64,000 bases of DNA from Gillisia mitskevichiae. GTDB lineage: Bacteria > Bacteroidota > Bacteroidia > Flavobacteriales > Flavobacteriaceae. The stretch covers positions 21,743 to 85,742 of the forward strand of contig NZ_RBLG01000006.1 of assembly GCF_003634585.1 (NCBI RefSeq), read 5' to 3'. The position numbers and the translations under genes were made by a program. Position 1 is the stretch's first letter. Every line of letters starts with the position of its first letter. The notes under the pieces are model-generated. The model was not told the origin of the DNA. It saw only the letters and a program-made list of their open reading frames with translations, and did not search any database. Of the stretch, positions 36,357-46,300 are shown piece after piece.

Positions 36357-37859
36357 ATGGCAAACGTAAGTAAACCCGATTTTAAAAAAAGATATGGTAA
36401 TTTTATTGGAGGAAAATTTGTTGAACCTATTAAAGGACAATATTTTGATAATCCATCACCAGTAGACGGTAAAGTATTTACTCAAGCAGCAAAATCAACA
36501 CAGGAAGATGTAGATGCGGCATTAGATGCAGCACACGGAGCTTTTCCAACTTGGAGTAAAACCTCTGCTACTGAAAGAAGTAATATGTTATTGAAAATTG
36601 CCCAGGTAATGGAAGATAACTTAGAATACTTAGCAACTTTAGAAACGATTGACAATGGTAAACCGATCCGTGAATCTCGTGCAGCAGACATTCCGTATTG
36701 TGTAGATCACTTTCGTTATTTTGCAGGTGTAATTCGTGCAGATGAAGGAAGTATTTCAGAACATGATAAGGATACCGTAAGTATTGTATTACATGAACCA
36801 TTAGGAGTTGTGGGTGAAATCATCCCATGGAACTTCCCAATGTTAATGTTGGCCTGGAAAATTGCTCCGGCTTTAGCAGCAGGAAATACGGTGGTGGTTA
36901 AACCAGCTGAACAAACACCAACAAGTGTGATGTGTTTAATGGAACTAATAGGTGATATTTTACCTGCAGGTGTCCTAAATATTATTACAGGGTTTGGTAA
37001 CGAAGCAGGTGCAGCATTAGCGACTTCTGAGCGTATTGCAAAACTTTCATTTACAGGATCTACTGAAACTGGACGTAAAGTGTACCATAACGCAGCCGAA
37101 AATATTATTCCAGTAACTATGGAATTAGGTGGTAAATCTCCAAACGTTTTCTTTCCATCTGTAGCAGATCACGATGATGCTTTCTTTAGTAAAGCAATTG
37201 AAGGAGCACTTATGTTTGCCTTGAATCAAGGTGAAATCTGTACGACTCCATCTCGTATCTTAGTTCACGAAAGTATCGCGGATAAATTTATTGAGAGAAT
37301 GTTAGAAAGAATCAAAAAAATTAAAGTAGGAAATCCATTGGATCCCGAAACAATGATTGGTTCTCAGGTTTCAAAAGCTCAAATGGACAAAATTCTTGGA
37401 TATATCAATATTGGTAAAGAAGAAGGAGCAGAAGTACTTTCAGGAGGTGAAGCCGGAAATCATGTAGGTGAAACTGCAGACGGATATTATATACAACCAA
37501 CCATCTTGAAAGGAAATAACAAAATGCGTGTTTTCCAGGAAGAGATCTTCGGACCAGTGGTAGCTTTAACTACTTTTAGTTCTACTGAAGAAGCGATTGA
37601 AATTGCAAATGATACCATTTATGGTTTAGGTGCAGGAGTTTGGAGTAGAGATGCTCACGAATTATTCCAAGTACCAAAAGCAATTCAAGCTGGTAGAGTT
37701 TGGGTAAACCAATACAATACGTATCCTGCACATGCACCCTTTGGTGGAGTTAAAAAATCAGGATTTGGTCGTGAAAACCATAAATTAGCCTTAGACCATT
37801 ATCGTCAGGTTAAAAATATGTTGGTTTCCTATGATAAAGAACCAGTTGGTTTCTTTTAA
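36357..37859 (+). CDS. NAD(P)-dependent aldehyde dehydrogenase (AldB/ExaC-like)
   Basis: A 500-residue aldehyde dehydrogenase. The general base E256 (MELGGKSPN) and nucleophile C295 (NQGEICTTPSR) are present, as are the cofactor motifs PWNFP, VVKPAEQTP and FTGSTETG. The NQGE(I/V)CT(C/T)PSR sequence and length resemble the acetaldehyde dehydrogenases AldB/ExaC. It probably oxidises short aldehydes to acids. A strong terminator follows, so it is monocistronic. Confidence 0.9.
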   Translation: MANVSKPDFKKRYGNFIGGKFVEPIKGQYFDNPSPVDGKVFTQAAKSTQEDVDAALDAAHGAFPTWSKTSATERSNMLLKIAQVMEDNLEYLATLETIDNGKPIRESRAADIPYCVDHFRYFAGVIRADEGSISEHDKDTVSIVLHEPLGVVGEIIPWNFPMLMLAWKIAPALAAGNTVVVKPAEQTPTSVMCLMELIGDILPAGVLNIITGFGNEAGAALATSERIAKLSFTGSTETGRKVYHNAAENIIPVTMELGGKSPNVFFPSVADHDDAFFSKAIEGALMFALNQGEICTTPSRILVHESIADKFIERMLERIKKIKVGNPLDPETMIGSQVSKAQMDKILGYINIGKEEGAEVLSGGEAGNHVGETADGYYIQPTILKGNNKMRVFQEEIFGPVVALTTFSSTEEAIEIANDTIYGLGAGVWSRDAHELFQVPKAIQAGRVWVNQYNTYPAHAPFGGVKKSGFGRENHKLALDHYRQVKNMLVSYDKEPVGFF

Positions 37860-37884
37860 TTCAAACATAATTCATATTTATTAA

Positions 37885-37920
37885 AATAAACCTCGGACTT
37901 GTCCGGGGTTTATTGTTTTT
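37885..37920 (+). terminator. Rho-independent terminator after aldehyde dehydrogenase
   Basis: AATAAACCTCGGAC pairs with GTCCGGGGTTTATT around a two-base core and is followed by GTTTTT. Confidence 0.85.
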
Positions 37921-38032
37921 AAAATCAATTCTATAATACGAGATTTCCAAAACAAAAAGGACTCAATAGTTTTTTGAAACTAATTGATGAGAAATAATAT
38001 CTTTGCCAGCTAAGAATAGAGAGTCATAAGAA

Positions 38033-39502
38033 ATGAATTTAACGATTGAAAACATATTATTGGTTGGCTCTTTATTACTTCTTATAAGTATTTTTGCCGG
38101 TAAGACTTCTTATAAATTTGGCGTTCCCACCTTATTGTTGTTTTTGGCAATTGGAATGTTAGCGGGATCTGATGGGATAGGAGGAATTCGTTTTGATGAT
38201 CCAAAACTCGCTCAGTTTATTGGAATAGTTTCGCTTAATTTTATACTGTTTTCTGGAGGGCTAGACACCAACTGGACATCAGTAAAACCCATACTTTGGG
38301 AAGGAATTGCCTTATCTACTTTAGGCGTTTTACTAACCGCCGTTTCCCTAGGTACTTTTGTATGGTTAGTTACTGATTTTACTATTTATGAAAGTTTGTT
38401 ATTAGGTTCTATCGTTTCTTCAACAGATGCTGCAGCGGTATTTTCTATTTTACGTTCAAAAAGTCTTGCATTAAAAAGCAACCTGAGACCAACTTTAGAA
38501 CTGGAAAGCGGAAGTAATGATCCAATGGCATATGTATTAACTATTGCATTTCTAACCTTAGTGATTCATCAAGATCAAAGTTTTATCTCCATAGTTCCTT
38601 TGTTTTTACAACAAATGATCCTCGGTGGTGCTGCAGGAATTGCCTTCGGAATGCTTAGTAAATATATTATTAACAAAATTAAACTAGATTTTGAAGGGCT
38701 TTATCCCGTTTTGGTTATCGCCTTAATGTTTATAACCTTCTCTGCCACAGATTTTGTAGGCGGCAACGGATTTTTAGCTATTTATATTTGTGCTGTTTAC
38801 TTGGGTAATCAAGACCTTATACACAAGAAAACCATTTTGAAAATGTTCGATGGTTTGGCTTGGCTCATGCAAATTGTGCTCTTCCTCACTTTAGGTTTAC
38901 TTGTTTTTCCAACTGAAATTATTCCATATTTAGGAATAGGACTACTTATTTCCTTATTTCTAATTGTAATTGCTAGACCTATTGGTGTGTTTATAAGTCT
39001 TATGTTCTTTAAAATGAAGCTTAGAAGAAGGTTTTATATCTCTTGGGTTGGATTACGTGGTGCCGTCCCTATTGTGTTTGCTACGTATCCACTATTGGCA
39101 GGAATAGACAAAGCAAATATGATATTCAACATCGTGTTTTTTATTTCGGTAACATCCATATTAATTCAAGGGACTACACTTTCTATTGTGGCAAAATGGT
39201 TGAATGTAGGTTTACCAGAAAAAGCAAAGAAATTAACTGCAACCGATTTACTATTGGCTGAAAATCCGAAAGCAGAAATGAAAGAGCTTTTAATAACATC
39301 AGATTGTTTTGCTGTAGATAAGAAAATAGTAGAATTAGGTTTTCCTAAAAATGCCATAATAGCAATGATAAAAAGAGATGACAGTTATATAATACCAAAC
39401 GGACTTACAAAAATTGAATCTCAAGATACTTTAATTGTACTTGCAGATAGACCAGAAATTTTTGATGAGGTAAACAAAAGCCTGAAAGCGAATAAATTAT
39501 AA
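38033..39502 (+). CDS. Potassium/proton antiporter (CPA1/CPA2, RCK_C domain)
   Basis: A 489-residue monovalent cation/proton antiporter. It has about 12 membrane helices with the typical LLFLAIGMLAGSDGIGGI start, SSTDAAAVFSILR (the Asp pair region), LELESGSNDPMAY (ion-binding Asp) and WVGLRGAVPIVFATYP. A C-terminal TrkA_C/RCK_C domain (about 400-485) probably senses a nucleotide. This layout is that of the NhaP2/CvrA-type K+/H+ antiporters. It acts in pH and K+ balance. Confidence 0.88.
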   Translation: MNLTIENILLVGSLLLLISIFAGKTSYKFGVPTLLLFLAIGMLAGSDGIGGIRFDDPKLAQFIGIVSLNFILFSGGLDTNWTSVKPILWEGIALSTLGVLLTAVSLGTFVWLVTDFTIYESLLLGSIVSSTDAAAVFSILRSKSLALKSNLRPTLELESGSNDPMAYVLTIAFLTLVIHQDQSFISIVPLFLQQMILGGAAGIAFGMLSKYIINKIKLDFEGLYPVLVIALMFITFSATDFVGGNGFLAIYICAVYLGNQDLIHKKTILKMFDGLAWLMQIVLFLTLGLLVFPTEIIPYLGIGLLISLFLIVIARPIGVFISLMFFKMKLRRRFYISWVGLRGAVPIVFATYPLLAGIDKANMIFNIVFFISVTSILIQGTTLSIVAKWLNVGLPEKAKKLTATDLLLAENPKAEMKELLITSDCFAVDKKIVELGFPKNAIIAMIKRDDSYIIPNGLTKIESQDTLIVLADRPEIFDEVNKSLKANKL

Positions 39503-39698
39503 CAAGTCTAAGTTTTCGATTTCAGCTTTTAGCATATTTCTAATTCTTGTGTTAAGGATTTTATTGGACACTAATATATAAGAACAACACTCTTCCTCCA
39601 TTTCATTTATCTATATCACCACTCAATACCCATTTAAATATATTGAGACCTAACTAAAATTCCTTTATTGCTTGATAGAGGAAAATAAATTAATGAAT

Positions 39699-39795
39699 TA
39701 GGCTTACCTATATTTAGTGGCTATTCCATTGAAAAGTGATATTTTAGACAATACATCACTTCATCATCTACATTACTTAAATTAACCCAGCAGTT
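39699..39795 (+). repeat. Solitary degraded attC-like repeat Q
   Basis: Contains GAAAAGTGATATTTTAGACA at 39731-39750 and a right end ACATTACTTAAATTAACCCAGCAGTT resembling GCTACTTGCCTTAACCAAGACCGTT. An internal deletion makes it shorter (about 97 bp). The rest of 39503-39822 holds nothing else. It lies upstream of the rightward DUF3124 gene. Confidence 0.55.
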
Positions 39796-39822
39796 ATTAG
39801 TCCATGAAAATATTGACTTGAA

Positions 39823-40332
39823 ATGAAAAAAATATCTTTACTAATATTATTTATCCTAATATTTTTCTCTTGCAACGAACAAAAGGAAATGAGTTCTATA
39901 AATCCGGAGAATTGGTCCAAAAGAACAGCAAACCTAAATGAAAAAGATTCGCTTGAATTTGGCAAGTCCTATCTTTCCATCTACTCACAGATTTATAGTA
40001 TCTCTGAACATAAAACACATAATCTAATTGCAATGGTTAGCTTAAGAAACACCAGTGATTTAGATACCATCTATATTTTAAAAGCTGAATATTTTGATAC
40101 ACATGGAAAATCTGTGCGCAACTATTTCGAAAAACCAATATATCTAGCCCCATTGGAAACCGCAGAAATAATTATAGATGAAGTAGATACAATTGGAGGA
40201 ACTGGATCCAATTTTATATTTGAATGGAAAATCCCGAAAAATTGCTCTGAGCCTTTATTTGAAGGAATAATGAATTCTACCATGGGCCAGCAAGGATTAT
40301 CTTTTATAACTCAAGGGGTTCGGGTAAAATAA
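39823..40332 (+). CDS. DUF3124 lipoprotein
   Basis: A 169-residue lipoprotein (lipobox FFSC, Cys17) with the DUF3124 domain: SIYSQIYSISEHKTHNLIAMVSLRNTS (in outline), then IYILKAEYFDTHGK, IYLAPLETAEIIID and a final GQQGLSFITQGVR. The fold looks like an immunoglobulin-type beta sandwich. Function is unknown. It follows solitary repeat Q. The DUF1275 gene comes 35 bases later in the same direction. Confidence 0.8.
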   Translation: MKKISLLILFILIFFSCNEQKEMSSINPENWSKRTANLNEKDSLEFGKSYLSIYSQIYSISEHKTHNLIAMVSLRNTSDLDTIYILKAEYFDTHGKSVRNYFEKPIYLAPLETAEIIIDEVDTIGGTGSNFIFEWKIPKNCSEPLFEGIMNSTMGQQGLSFITQGVRVK

Positions 40333-40367
40333 TTGTTCCAATTAAGAATTAGCATTAAGTATCGTGA

Positions 40368-41123
40368 ATGTTTAGACATCAAGGCAAAAGCAGAACTTTA
40401 AAACATAATCTACGCATTGCTACGGTATTGTCTTTTGTGGCTGGAATTGTAAATGTTACAGGTTTTCTTTCTTTCCAGCAATTAACAACGAATGTTACAG
40501 GACACTTCGCACTTTTTATTTATGATGTTGCTAATTTTAAATTTTGGAAAGGCACTATATATTTTCTTTTCATTTTTTCTTTTCTCTTTGGTTCCTTTTT
40601 CTCAAGTTTTTTAATAGAGAAGTATAAAAAAAATAAACAACTCAATGTTTTCCTTCTTCCCACAATTATTGAATGCGCAATTTTAATATCTATAGGTTTC
40701 TTAAGTAATTTTATAAAAATAGAATCGCCAAATTTAATTGTATGTTTATTGCTTTTTGCCATGGGGCTTCAAAATTCCTTTGTAACAAAAATCTCGAATG
40801 CTGTAGTAAGAACAACACATTTAACAGGTTTATTTACAGATTTAGGCATTGATATTTCTCATTTATTTTTTCCGAAATCCCTAATTGAAAAAGAACAACT
40901 TAAAGCAAATATTAAACTTAGAAGCTACATTATTTCTTTCTTCTTTTTGGGTGGCTTGTTTGGCGGACTTCTTTTTTCCAGATTCAATTTAGGATTGAAT
41001 ACGCTACTTTTTGCAGCTCTAATTTTATTTATAAGCTTATTTTATGACGATTTGAGATATAGAATTATAAAAACTAAGAGGAAATATTACCCTAGAAAAA
41101 AGCACCAGACAGTAATTAATTAG
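40368..41123 (+). CDS. YoaK/DUF1275-family membrane protein
   Basis: A 251-residue membrane protein with about six helices and the DUF1275 (YoaK) motifs: SFVAGIVNVTGFLSF, TTNVTGH, LFAMGLQNSFVTKISNAVVRTTHLTGLFTDLG (in outline). The function of the family is unknown; small-molecule export has been suggested. Probably co-transcribed with the DUF3124 gene. Confidence 0.85.
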   Translation: MFRHQGKSRTLKHNLRIATVLSFVAGIVNVTGFLSFQQLTTNVTGHFALFIYDVANFKFWKGTIYFLFIFSFLFGSFFSSFLIEKYKKNKQLNVFLLPTIIECAILISIGFLSNFIKIESPNLIVCLLLFAMGLQNSFVTKISNAVVRTTHLTGLFTDLGIDISHLFFPKSLIEKEQLKANIKLRSYIISFFFLGGLFGGLLFSRFNLGLNTLLFAALILFISLFYDDLRYRIIKTKRKYYPRKKHQTVIN

Positions 41124-41438
41124 ATAAGATATAGGACAAATTCCACTTTTAAACCTTATCAATTATTCACTCTGCTAAATATTATTAAATCAAATTGCTT
41201 TCTCCCCTAACCTGATCTTTTACCTAAAAATAATTAGGTTTTTCAGAATTATATTATAAAAATATGCATTAAAATTTGAATGTAATACTCTTAGGAAACA
41301 AAATTGGAAGTTCTTGTTGTCACATTTTCAAGCCAATAAAAATTCTTATTTAGATTTATTATAAATAGTTTGCTGCAACCAATTAACATAAATATATTTG
41401 CAGAAAATTATTATTTATATTAAGTCCAAATAAAAAGA
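41124..41438 (+). other. 315-bp promoter region of the TonB receptor
   Basis: No ORF. TATATTTG at 41393-41400 is a clear -7 box, 39 bases before the receptor start. I see no convincing Fur box by eye. Confidence 0.5.
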
Positions 41439-43862
41439 ATGAAAAATTTAATATCTCTTTTAGCAATATTCTTACTATCTAACATAGCCTTTTCTCAAAC
41501 TGCAGCGCTTACCGGATCTATAACAGATAATAATAAAAATCCATTACTAGGTGTGAATGTTCTTATAAAAGATTCTAATATGGGAACTCAAACTAACGAA
41601 GCTGGAGAATTTAAGATCAATAATATCGAACCTGGCGATTACATTCTTGTAATCTCATCATTAGGCTATAAATCCAAAGAGATTACAGTCTCCATTTCTA
41701 AAAGCGAAACCAAAAACATAAATACCATTGTTCTTTACGAAGGGAACGAGATTTTAGGGGAAGTAGTTATTGAAGGTGAACGTAGAAATAAATTTTCAAG
41801 GAAAAAAACAGCATATGTTTCTAAATTATCTCTTCAAGATATTGAAAACACACAGGTATATAGTACCATAACCAATGAGCTTCTAAAGTCTCAGGTTGTA
41901 ACCAATTTTGATGATGCGCTAAAAAATGCAACCGGAGTTGAGAAATTGTGGGCTTCTACAGGTCGTGGAGGAGATGGTGCCGGATATTATTCCCTACGGG
42001 GGTTTTCTGTACAACCACAATTGGTTAACGGGCTTCCAGGTTTAACAAACGGAACTATCAATCCTGCTAATATTGAGCGTATTGAAGTTTTAAAAGGCCC
42101 TTCAGCTACATTGTTTGGAAATGCAGTGAGCTCCTATGGTGGGCTAATTAACGTGGTTACCAAAAAACCCTATATAGGAACCGGTGGAGAATTATCTTTC
42201 ACTTCTGGATCCTATGGTCTCAATCAAATAGTGGGAGATTTTAATACCGCCTTAAGTAAAAAGGACGATTTATATTTCAGATTAAATACAGCCTACAGTA
42301 CAGAGCAAAGCTTTCAGGATGCGGGTTTCAGAAAATCATTTTTTGTTGCTCCTTCCTTGTCTTATAAAGTAAATAACAAGTTGTCTTTCTCTTTTTACGG
42401 AGAAATTACTCAGGCAGAACAAACAAATCCCACCTTTTTATTTTTGAACAGAAGCGCGCCCACGGAAGCAGCAAATCTTGACGAATTGGGCTACAACAAC
42501 AAACTATCGTTTACAAGTAATGACCTAACATTGGAAAACCCAACTCAGAATTATAAAGTTGAAATGGATTACAAATTGTCTGACACCTGGCAATCGCAAA
42601 CTTTGATCTCTAGAAGCTCGACTTCAACCAAAGGATATTATTCATATTTATTTGATTACGGAATTTTAGGGAACAATACATTTTCACGTTTCATCAATAA
42701 ACAGAATGCCAATACCCAGACTACAGATCTTCAGCAAAACTTTACCGGTGATTTTAAAATAGCATCCTTAAGAAATAGAATGGTGATAGGATTAGACTAT
42801 TTCAATGAAACCCAAACAAATAACGGTACAGGATACGCTTTTTACGGAAATATCACTCCAGATGGTGGTGATAACGGAGACAATCCTTTTACGGCAGAGG
42901 TTGAAATGGATGCATATCCTCTTTCAACTTCAGGAGTAGATGCAGTATTAGCCTCACAAGGTGTTAGTAATGTTAAGTCTAAGTACCATATTTATAGCCT
43001 TTATGCCTCAGACGTTATTAACATCACAGAAAATCTTTCAGCTATGGTAGGGCTTCGTTTAGATAATTTTGATAATGAAGGGGATGTAACAAATCCTGAT
43101 GATGATTATCATCAAACTACCTTGTCTCCTAAATTCGGAATGGTTTATCAGCCTATAAAAGATAGATTATCTGTATTTGGAAACTATCAAAATGGCTTTA
43201 CAAACGTTGCGCCTCAGTTAGTTGGTAACCCGGAGGATGGCCCCCAAACATTACAATCTTTTGACCCGGAACAAGCCAATCAATTAGAATTTGGGGTAAA
43301 AACAAATCTTTTCAACAATAGATTAAATGCTACCATAAGCTATTACGATATTAAAGTTAAAGACAGAGTTATTACAGATCCATCATCACCATTTAATAAA
43401 ATTCAAGGTGGGGAAGTTGTAAGTAAAGGTTTCGAGATTGAAATAAATGCAAACCCAATTAATGGATTAGATATTAGAGCTGGATATAGTAACAATGATA
43501 GTGAAACAATAAAATCTGACAATACTGAGATCTTAAACCGAAGACCTCTTGAAGCAGGGCCGGAAACATTATATAACTTTTGGGCGAATTATGAGTTTCA
43601 AGATGGAGGTTTAGAAGGTTTTGGACTTGGCTTTGGATTTAATGGTGCAAGTGAACGACTTGCAATAAATTATGAATCTACCGGAGAATTTATGTTGCCT
43701 AGTTATACCATTGCAAATGCCTCCGTTTTCTATCAAGCAGATAAATATAGGATTGGTTTAAAATTAAATAATGCCTTCAACAAAGAATATTACAAAGGTT
43801 GGTCTACAATTAATCCACAAATGCCGCGAGCAGTTGTAGCAAATATTTCTTACCAATTTTAA
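41439..43862 (+). CDS. TonB-dependent siderophore-type receptor
   Basis: An 807-residue outer-membrane receptor with a signal peptide (cut after FSQT), a carboxypeptidase-regulatory-like domain (about residues 22-105, typical of Bacteroidota), a plug domain (TNELLKSQVVTNFDDALKNATGVEK region to about 270, with GFSVQPQLVNGLPG and IERIEVLKGPSATLFG) and a 22-strand barrel ending in the aromatic NISYQF. The plug and barrel features are those of ferric-siderophore receptors. The next gene, a PepSY membrane protein, supports a role in iron uptake and reduction. A terminator-like hairpin lies between them. Confidence 0.9.
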   Translation: MKNLISLLAIFLLSNIAFSQTAALTGSITDNNKNPLLGVNVLIKDSNMGTQTNEAGEFKINNIEPGDYILVISSLGYKSKEITVSISKSETKNINTIVLYEGNEILGEVVIEGERRNKFSRKKTAYVSKLSLQDIENTQVYSTITNELLKSQVVTNFDDALKNATGVEKLWASTGRGGDGAGYYSLRGFSVQPQLVNGLPGLTNGTINPANIERIEVLKGPSATLFGNAVSSYGGLINVVTKKPYIGTGGELSFTSGSYGLNQIVGDFNTALSKKDDLYFRLNTAYSTEQSFQDAGFRKSFFVAPSLSYKVNNKLSFSFYGEITQAEQTNPTFLFLNRSAPTEAANLDELGYNNKLSFTSNDLTLENPTQNYKVEMDYKLSDTWQSQTLISRSSTSTKGYYSYLFDYGILGNNTFSRFINKQNANTQTTDLQQNFTGDFKIASLRNRMVIGLDYFNETQTNNGTGYAFYGNITPDGGDNGDNPFTAEVEMDAYPLSTSGVDAVLASQGVSNVKSKYHIYSLYASDVINITENLSAMVGLRLDNFDNEGDVTNPDDDYHQTTLSPKFGMVYQPIKDRLSVFGNYQNGFTNVAPQLVGNPEDGPQTLQSFDPEQANQLEFGVKTNLFNNRLNATISYYDIKVKDRVITDPSSPFNKIQGGEVVSKGFEIEINANPINGLDIRAGYSNNDSETIKSDNTEILNRRPLEAGPETLYNFWANYEFQDGGLEGFGLGFGFNGASERLAINYESTGEFMLPSYTIANASVFYQADKYRIGLKLNNAFNKEYYKGWSTINPQMPRAVVANISYQF

Positions 43863-43875
43863 ATAGCCAAAATAG

Positions 43876-43914
43876 AAAGAGCAAACCTCTAAAAAAGGGT
43901 TGCTCTTTTAAAAT
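43876..43914 (+). terminator. Terminator/attenuator after the TonB receptor
   Basis: AAAGAGCAA-ACC pairs with GGG-TTGCTCTTT followed by a short T/A tract. It lies between receptor and PepSY gene, so it may lower downstream expression. Confidence 0.7.
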
Positions 43915-43922
43915 TACTAACA

Positions 43923-45062
43923 ATGACATTTAAAAAAATCATATTTCAATTACATAAAATTCTAGGTCTTACTACTGGTCTAGTTGTATTTATTGTCGCT
44001 ATAACAGGATGCTGTTGGTCTTTTAGAGAAGAAATTGAAAGTCTCTACGATGATTATAAAAAAGTGGCACCACAAAATGAGTCCATTCTTACACCAACCA
44101 AGGCTAAAGAAATTGCTAAAGAAGTATTTCCGAATAATACTGTTCACGGAACTGTTTTTAAAAAGGCAGATGATGCAATAGAAGTGATCTTTTATGATGC
44201 CGAACCTGAATTTTATCAAAGCGTTTTTCTTAATCCTTATACTGGTGGAGTTATTCAAGTAGATAACCATTTTACTGGTTTCTTTGCATTTATTCTAGAC
44301 GGACACATGCACTTATGGTTACCAAATGAAATTGGAGAACAGGTTGTAGGTGTGTCCATTTTAATTTTCATTATAATCATTATTTCAGGCTTCTTTTTAT
44401 GGATCCCTAAAAAGCGTAAAAACTTAAAGCAACGTTTACAATTCGATTGGAAAAAAACGACACGTTGGAAACGAAAAAACTTCGATTTACATACCGTAAT
44501 AGGATTTTACATATGTTCTCTGGCTTTAATTCTTGCTTTTACCGGATCTATTATGTCATACAACTGGCTAAAATATGTGGTATATAAATCCACAGGTGGA
44601 GAAAAAGAAACTGAATTTATTATTCCTGAAAACACAAGTGAAACCCTCGTAAATAATGAAACAATCCCAATGGATCACTTAATTGTGAAATTGATGAACG
44701 AGGAACCGGAAGCAGAAAGTTTTGAATTGCATTACCCCCACTCAAAAGATGAGAGTATTTACATAGAAGTCTCTAATAGCAAAGGATTATACTATGATTC
44801 TGACTTTAGATTTTTCGATCAAAACACCTTGGAGGAGATAGAAACACCAAGTGTTTATGGAAAATATGAGAATGCAAATGTAGCCGACAAAATATTACGA
44901 ATGAATTATGATATACATATCGGGGCAATTGGAGGAATTGCAGGGAAAATTATTGCTTTCTTGGTTAGTTTGTTAACTGCAACTTTACCGGTATCAGGAA
45001 TATTATTGTGGTATGGGCGGAATTACAAAAGGAAAAAAACTTTAAAAAAGCTTAAGGTTTAA
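43923..45062 (+). CDS. PepSY-associated TM protein (iron-uptake reductase type)
   Basis: A 379-residue membrane protein with four helices (about 14-34, 137-160, 186-208, 344-366) and PepSY-type extracytoplasmic regions. Recognisable motifs are FQLHKILGLTTGLVVFIVAITGCCW (in outline), FILDGHMHLWL and NFDLHTVIGFYIC; the paired His residues in the helices (HKILG, DGHMHLWL, DLHTVIG) suit haem binding. Proteins of this type next to siderophore receptors are thought to reduce ferric iron in the periplasm. Confidence 0.85.
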   Translation: MTFKKIIFQLHKILGLTTGLVVFIVAITGCCWSFREEIESLYDDYKKVAPQNESILTPTKAKEIAKEVFPNNTVHGTVFKKADDAIEVIFYDAEPEFYQSVFLNPYTGGVIQVDNHFTGFFAFILDGHMHLWLPNEIGEQVVGVSILIFIIIIISGFFLWIPKKRKNLKQRLQFDWKKTTRWKRKNFDLHTVIGFYICSLALILAFTGSIMSYNWLKYVVYKSTGGEKETEFIIPENTSETLVNNETIPMDHLIVKLMNEEPEAESFELHYPHSKDESIYIEVSNSKGLYYDSDFRFFDQNTLEEIETPSVYGKYENANVADKILRMNYDIHIGAIGGIAGKIIAFLVSLLTATLPVSGILLWYGRNYKRKKTLKKLKV

Positions 45063-45102
45063 AGAGGAATATTCAATTTCTCGGTTAAAGGGTTTTGATA
45101 AT

Positions 45103-45149
45103 AGCAGTTAGGAGTAAAACGTAGGTTTGTTCTTAACTGCTGTTTTTTT
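45103..45149 (+). terminator. Terminator after the PepSY gene
   Basis: AGCAGTTA pairs with TAACTGCT across a loop of about 23 bases, followed by GTTTTTTT. Confidence 0.7.
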
Positions 45150-45202
45150 GTTCAATATTAAAGAATAAGCTTATAAAAAATGTCACAAAAAATCTAGTCT
45201 GA

Positions 45203-45508
45203 TTAATTGGATAACTCCCTTCCCCAAGTATCCAAACTTCTCAATATTTTTTCCAAAGATTTTCCTTTAATTGTTAGTTCATATTCAACTTTTGGAGGTA
45301 CAACCGGAAACACTTTTCTGCTAACAAGACCATCTTTTTCCAATTCCCTCACGGTTTGAGTGAACATCTTATTTGAAATATTAGGAACCTTTTTCTGTAA
45401 TATCCCAGAACGAAGTGAGCCTTCCAAGAGGTGAAATAAAACCAAAGGCCTCCATTTTGTACCTATTAGATTCATAGTAAGATTAAGCGGACAATAAACT
45501 TCACCCAT
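45203..45508 (-). CDS. HxlR-family regulator
   Basis: A 101-residue winged-helix regulator of the HxlR type: CPLNLTMNLIGTKWRPLVLFHLLEG (in outline), the recognition helix region ISNKMFTQTVRELEKDGLV, and the wing VPPKVEYELTIKGKSLE. It lacks the extra cysteines of thiol sensors except the N-terminal Cys (C6), which in some HxlR proteins senses aldehydes or disulfide stress. It is divergent from a VOC gene, with a long inverted repeat between them. Confidence 0.88.
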   Translation of the reverse strand: MGEVYCPLNLTMNLIGTKWRPLVLFHLLEGSLRSGILQKKVPNISNKMFTQTVRELEKDGLVSRKVFPVVPPKVEYELTIKGKSLEKILRSLDTWGRELSN

Positions 45509-45550
45509 ATTTAAATTATAAATAACTCATTATCAACATTTCACTCTTTT

Positions 45551-45577
45551 AGTTACCTATATCACTTTTAGGTAACT
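45551..45577. promoter_or_regulatory. Candidate HxlR operator
   Basis: A perfect 9-bp inverted repeat, AGTTACCTA-N9-TAGGTAACT, in the middle of the divergent hxlR/VOC intergenic region. Confidence 0.7.
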
Positions 45578-45631
45578 TATTGTTTAAGAGGCAAATATAC
45601 CCGTAATTTGCACTATAAAAAATAGATTAAT

Positions 45632-46144
45632 ATGAAATCAAAAGAAAATTATCCAAAATCATTTTCCCATATAGGAATTACAGTTCCCAACATACAAGAT
45701 GCTGTGAAATTTTATTCAGAAGTAATGGGCTGGTATATAATTATGGAACCTTCCACTGTAAAGAAAGAAAAAGAAACCGCCATTGGACAGATGTGTATTG
45801 ATGTTTTTGGTGAAGACTGGGAAGAATTTGAAATTGCCCATTTATCAACCTCAGATGGAACTGGAATTGAATTATTTTCTTTCCCACATGGGATCAAGGA
45901 AGCTCCGGAATTTAACCCATTTAATACAGGCTTATTTCACTTTTGTGTCCAAGATCCTAATATTGAAGCTTTGGTTGAAAAGGTAGTTTCTTATGGAGGT
46001 AAACAGAGAATGCCAATTAGAGAATATTATCCAAAAGATAAACCATATAAAATGTGTTATGTGCAAGATCCGTTTGGAATTGTATTTGAAATCTATACCC
46101 ATAGTTATGAGCTAACCTACTCTTCTGGAGCTTATACAGAATAG
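45632..46144 (+). CDS. Lactoylglutathione lyase-like VOC protein
   Basis: A 170-residue VOC enzyme. Metal-site residues are in place: H14 (FSHIGITVPN), a Glu in GIELFSFPHG, H in GLFHFCVQDP and the final E in GIVFEIYTHSYE. The family includes glyoxalase I and related dioxygenases; this branch is often controlled by an adjacent HxlR regulator and linked to aldehyde stress. A terminator follows. Confidence 0.88.
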   Translation: MKSKENYPKSFSHIGITVPNIQDAVKFYSEVMGWYIIMEPSTVKKEKETAIGQMCIDVFGEDWEEFEIAHLSTSDGTGIELFSFPHGIKEAPEFNPFNTGLFHFCVQDPNIEALVEKVVSYGGKQRMPIREYYPKDKPYKMCYVQDPFGIVFEIYTHSYELTYSSGAYTE

Positions 46145-46157
46145 GATCTCAATCAAT

Positions 46158-46194
46158 AAAAAAACCTTGTTTTAACTTAAAGCAAGGTTTTTTT
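46158..46194. terminator. Terminator after the VOC gene
   Basis: AAAAAAACCTTG pairs with CAAGGTTTTTTT; A- and T-runs on both sides make it usable in either direction. Confidence 0.85.
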
Positions 46195-46300
46195 AATAGC
46201 GTTAAATTAGGCTTAACGCCAATGTTTTTGGGGTGCTAAATTCATTTCTTGTAACCACAAAATAGAGGATATCAGTTTTAATTTACTTAGTCGAAATACT